A stretch of 16,586 nucleotides of DNA from NCBI GenBank assembly GCA_018663165.1, contig JABJES010000234.1, positions 1-16,586 on the forward strand. Reading direction: 5' to 3'. A program made the translations under genes and the position numbers. Shown here one piece after another: positions 14,224 to 16,586 of the stretch; within the stretch, counting starts at the first letter, position 1, and every line of letters begins with the position of its first letter. The notes below the pieces were generated by a model. It saw only the letters and a list, made by a program, of their open reading frames with translations. It did no database searches and was not told where the DNA came from. Source of the DNA: Rhodospirillaceae bacterium. Lineage in GTDB: Bacteria > Pseudomonadota > Alphaproteobacteria > UBA11136.

Positions 14224-15230
14224 CGACACCCAAGCCCATCGCCGTGGTGACCGGTGGCGCCGGTTTCATCGGCAGCCATATGGTCGATCTGTTGATTGAG
14301 CGTGGATACGCGGTGCGGGTTATCGACAATTTGACCGGTGGGCGCGAGCGTAACCTCGAACATCTGAGTGGCAATTCCGACCTTGTCTGCGAGTGGCGGG
14401 ATATCCGAGAGATCGATCCCGACGATGCCCTCTTCAAGGGAGTTAAGCTCGTCATTCATTTTGCCGGGATTGGCGATATCGTGCCGTCGATCGAGCGCCC
14501 GGTTGATTACATGGAGGTCAACGTTCAGGGCACGGTCCGGGTGCTTGAGGCGGCGCGGGCCGCAGGCGTTGAAAAACTGGTCTATGCGGCCTCGTCATCC
14601 TGTTACGGGCTGGCCGAGACGCCGACCACGGAAACCCATCCGATCGAGACACAATACCCCTATGCCTTGTCTAAATATCAGGGTGAGCAGGCCTGTTTTC
14701 ATTGGCACAAGGTTTACGGCCTGCCGGTCAATTCGGTGCGCATTTTCAATGCTTATGGCACCCGCTCGCGCACGTCCGGGGCTTACGGCGCAGTGTTCGG
14801 TGTTTTTCTGCGCCAGAAGCTGGCGGAAAAACCCTTTACTGTCGTTGGCGACGGCACCCAGACGAGAGACTTTCTTTATGTCACCGATGTGGCGAAGGGC
14901 TTTCTGGCAGCCGCCGAAACCGACAGGACCGGCGAGGTCTGGAACCTTGGCGCCGGCAACCCCCAGCCGGTCAACCGGTTGGTCGAACTTCTCGACGGCG
15001 ATGTGACCTATATCCCCAAGCGCCCCGGCGAGCCGGATTGTACCTGGGCGGACATCACAAAAATCACCAACGAATTAGGGTGGAAGCCAGAATTGAGTTT
15101 TGAGGACGGCGTCGGCAAGGTGCTTGAGAATATCGAGTATTGGCGCGAGGCCCCCTTGTGGGAGCCGGAATCCATTGCTGGCGCAACCAAGACTTGGTTT
15201 GAACATCTGGGGCCTTCGGCGGCGTCCTGA
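14220..15230 (+). CDS. NAD-dependent nucleotide-sugar epimerase (GalE/WbpP-like SDR)
   Basis: Extended SDR of 336 aa, probably a C4 epimerase of a UDP-sugar. The NAD motif is GGAGFIGSH (12-20), AASSSCYG is at 123-130 and catalytic Tyr148/Lys152 lie in YPYALSKYQGE. The block RIFNAYGTRSRTSGAYGAVF followed by VVGDGTQTRDFLYVTD is the usual donor-binding region of UDP-GlcNAc/UDP-glucose 4-epimerase relatives. ATG overlaps the preceding stop (ATGA), so it is translationally coupled to the first SDR, and the pair may act in sequence on one sugar. The reaction is assigned by family only; dehydratase or 4-reductase activity cannot be ruled out. Confidence 0.86.
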   Translation: MTTPKPIAVVTGGAGFIGSHMVDLLIERGYAVRVIDNLTGGRERNLEHLSGNSDLVCEWRDIREIDPDDALFKGVKLVIHFAGIGDIVPSIERPVDYMEVNVQGTVRVLEAARAAGVEKLVYAASSSCYGLAETPTTETHPIETQYPYALSKYQGEQACFHWHKVYGLPVNSVRIFNAYGTRSRTSGAYGAVFGVFLRQKLAEKPFTVVGDGTQTRDFLYVTDVAKGFLAAAETDRTGEVWNLGAGNPQPVNRLVELLDGDVTYIPKRPGEPDCTWADITKITNELGWKPELSFEDGVGKVLENIEYWREAPLWEPESIAGATKTWFEHLGPSAAS

Positions 15231-15294
15231 CAGGACCGGCGATCAGTTTGTCCCCGGGATGGTCTGGAGCGACAGTAAAAAGGAAGACCGATAA

Positions 15295-15879
15295 ATGACC
15301 CATTGTGCGAATTATCTGAAACTTGCGGGAGAAATTTGCTCATCTCTTGACCCGAACGAGATTGAAGGCCTTGTCACTGGATTGCGGGATCTGCGGGAAA
15401 GAGGCGGGCGTCTTTTCGTCCTCGGCGTCGGCGGGTCGGCGGGAAATGCTTCCCATGCAGTCAACGATTTCAGAAAATTGTGCGGGATCGAATCCTATGC
15501 ACCGACGGATAATGTTCCCGAATTGACGGCGCGGACCAACGATGAGGGCTGGGAGACCGTATTCGAGGGATATCTCCAGATCAGCCGCGCCAATGAAAAA
15601 GACGCAGTGTTTGTTTTTTCAGTCGGCGGCGGCAACGCTGAGAAGAAGGTTTCGGTCAACATTATCCGGGCGCTTGATCTGGCGAAGTCCAGAGGCATGA
15701 AAATTTTTGGCGTTGTCGGGCGCGATGGAGGGCATACAAAGCAGGTCGGGGATAATGTCGTCGTTATCCCGACCGTCGACCCGGGCCTGGTGACGCCTCT
15801 TACCGAAGGATTTCAGGGGGTGGTCTGGCACGCGTTGGTCAGTCATCCGGAGCTCCAAGTAAAAGAGACCAAGTGGTAA
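15295..15879 (+). CDS. SIS-domain sugar isomerase, GmhA-like (sedoheptulose-7-phosphate isomerase family)
   Basis: 194 aa, the usual GmhA length. GmhA turns sedoheptulose 7-phosphate into D-glycero-D-manno-heptose 7-phosphate. The phosphate-binding motif GVGGSAGNASHAVNDF (44-59) and the second SIS loop FSVGGGN (108-114) are clear; NVPELTARTNDEGWETVFEGYL (73-94) matches isomerases found in heptose or glycan clusters. AAGGAAG lies eight bases before the ATG. It overlaps the phosphatase gene by seven bases, and a transaldolase, which handles sedoheptulose 7-phosphate, follows. A phosphosugar isomerase with a different substrate is possible. Confidence 0.85.
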   Translation: MTHCANYLKLAGEICSSLDPNEIEGLVTGLRDLRERGGRLFVLGVGGSAGNASHAVNDFRKLCGIESYAPTDNVPELTARTNDEGWETVFEGYLQISRANEKDAVFVFSVGGGNAEKKVSVNIIRALDLAKSRGMKIFGVVGRDGGHTKQVGDNVVVIPTVDPGLVTPLTEGFQGVVWHALVSHPELQVKETKW

Positions 15880-16424
15880 CTGCCGGCGGAGAAGGTCGGG
15901 CTGTGTTTCTCGATCGGGACGGAGTGATTAACCGTTCGATCGTGCGGAATGGGCGACCCTACGCGCCACTCCATCTGGATGAGTTTGAAATTCTTCCTGG
16001 TGTGTCCCAGGCGACTAGGGATCTTCGTGGCGCGGGCTTGTCCATCATTGTTGTGACCAATCAGCCCGATGTCGGTGCCGGACGCCAAACCAGGGATGTC
16101 GTCGAGGCTATGCACGATAAGATGTGCGCAGAAATTGCCGTTGATGCGGTGAAAGTTTGCTATCACATTGAGGCAGATGGCTGCGATTGCCGAAAGCCAT
16201 TGTCGGGCATGTTGCTCTCTGCGGCCGAAGAATTTGATATCAGCTTGGGTAAAAGTTTCATGGTCGGAGACAGGTGGCGGGATGTGGATGCCGGACATGC
16301 CGCGGGATGCCGAACCTATTTTATCGACCAAGGTTACGATGAGTCTCTGCGCCAAACCCCAGACCATTTTGTTGCTGACCTGCCGGAAGCAGCTCGGCAT
16401 ATTCTTTCCATGACTCTGAAATAA
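15873..16424 (+). CDS. HAD phosphatase, GmhB-like (heptose 1,7-bisphosphate 7-phosphatase)
   Basis: 183 aa. Removes the 7-phosphate from D-glycero-D-manno-heptose 1,7-bisphosphate in known pathways. HAD motif I is FLDRDGVIN (12-20) with nucleophile Asp14 and acid/base Asp16; motif II is VTNQPDV (61-67); motif III CRKPLSGML with Lys108; motif IV VGDRWRDVDAG with Asp133 and Asp137. Cys96-x-His98 and Cys104-x-Cys106 form the structural zinc site typical of GmhB. The GTG start at 15873 overlaps the isomerase by seven bases; GTG 15903 would remove ten residues with little harm. A histidinol-phosphatase-type activity is the main alternative but does not fit the neighbours. Confidence 0.88.
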   Translation: MVTAGGEGRAVFLDRDGVINRSIVRNGRPYAPLHLDEFEILPGVSQATRDLRGAGLSIIVVTNQPDVGAGRQTRDVVEAMHDKMCAEIAVDAVKVCYHIEADGCDCRKPLSGMLLSAAEEFDISLGKSFMVGDRWRDVDAGHAAGCRTYFIDQGYDESLRQTPDHFVADLPEAARHILSMTLK

Positions 16425-16433
16425 GGGGCAAAT

Positions 16434-16586
16434 ATGCTTAACGCACTGAAGATAAAAATTTTTGCAGATGGGGCCGATCTTGAAGGCGTTAAAAAACTGG
16501 CGGCCAACCCCCTGATCCGGGGGTTTACGACAAACCCGACCCTGATGAAAAAAGAGGGTATTACGGACTACGCTGCCTTTGCAAAG
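16434..16586 (+). CDS. Transaldolase, N-terminal part only (window ends)
   Basis: 51 codons, open to the window edge. KIFADGADLEGVKKLAANPLIRGFTTNPTLM matches the N-terminus of the transaldolase/fructose-6-phosphate aldolase family: the Asp of FADGA and the TTNPT motif are active-site elements of the barrel; the Schiff-base Lys lies beyond the window. AAGGGG lies five bases before the ATG and the gene follows the GmhB-like stop by nine bases. A transaldolase here would control local sedoheptulose 7-phosphate, the substrate of the GmhA-like enzyme two genes upstream. Confidence 0.88.
   Translation, partial: MLNALKIKIFADGADLEGVKKLAANPLIRGFTTNPTLMKKEGITDYAAFAK

Noticed and set aside
13270..14229. 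319-codon open frame on the minus strand opposite the first SDR epimerase
   Set aside because: It is the antisense shadow of a gene with complete SDR motifs and a strong ribosome site; its translation shows no recognisable domain.

Overview
The window looks like chromosomal DNA from a GC-rich alphaproteobacterium, probably near the Rhodospirillales. The evidence is the gene content: a PhaC of the short type with an N-terminal RLGPRPLPLHL block, a PhaR, an EPS-type MarR regulator beside a NusG/RfaH paralogue, and heptose-type sugar genes. No tRNA, rRNA, insertion sequence, integrase or CRISPR array is visible. The species is not identified.

Left part (1-3639) is a polyhydroxyalkanoate (PHA) locus. 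On the minus strand lie a small PhaE-like gene, a phaC-type synthase and phaA (cut by the window edge exactly at its last catalytic Cys codon). The regulator phaR faces away on the plus strand. The PhaE-like gene and phaC overlap by 212 bases in different frames, and both frames look like real protein. A TGC-N3-GCA site lies between the divergent genes.

Middle part (3649-9390): a class III aminotransferase of the beta-alanine:pyruvate type on the minus strand is followed by a 317-base gap holding a 10-bp tandem repeat. Then comes a plus-strand run: an unrecognised small protein, an oxalyl-CoA-synthetase-like AMP-binding enzyme, a ketopantoate-reductase-family protein and galE. The last three are joined by ATGA overlaps.

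Right part (9406-16586) is a surface-polysaccharide locus with its own regulators. On the minus strand are a two-gene unit, EPS-type MarR regulator plus RfaH-like NusG paralogue, and upstream of it a PMT/ArnT-like membrane glycosyltransferase. On the plus strand, after a 370-base regulatory region, are a GT-A glycosyltransferase, two SDR sugar epimerases/dehydratases, a GmhA-like sedoheptulose-7-phosphate isomerase, a GmhB-like phosphatase and the start of a transaldolase. The last three suggest local supply and processing of sedoheptulose 7-phosphate to a heptose; a kinase and nucleotidyltransferase, if present, lie outside the window.

The most interesting signal is regulatory. The leader of the plus-strand polysaccharide operon holds an ops-like element (10 of 12 matches to the E. 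coli RfaH recruitment site), followed by a small intrinsic-terminator-like hairpin, while an RfaH paralogue is encoded about 2.4 kb away. In addition, the promoter of the regulator unit and the putative promoter of the polysaccharide operon share a pair of palindromes, GTTC-N7-GAAC, seen nowhere else in the window on reading. Together this suggests a self-contained circuit: one DNA-binding protein controlling initiation and one NusG paralogue controlling elongation.
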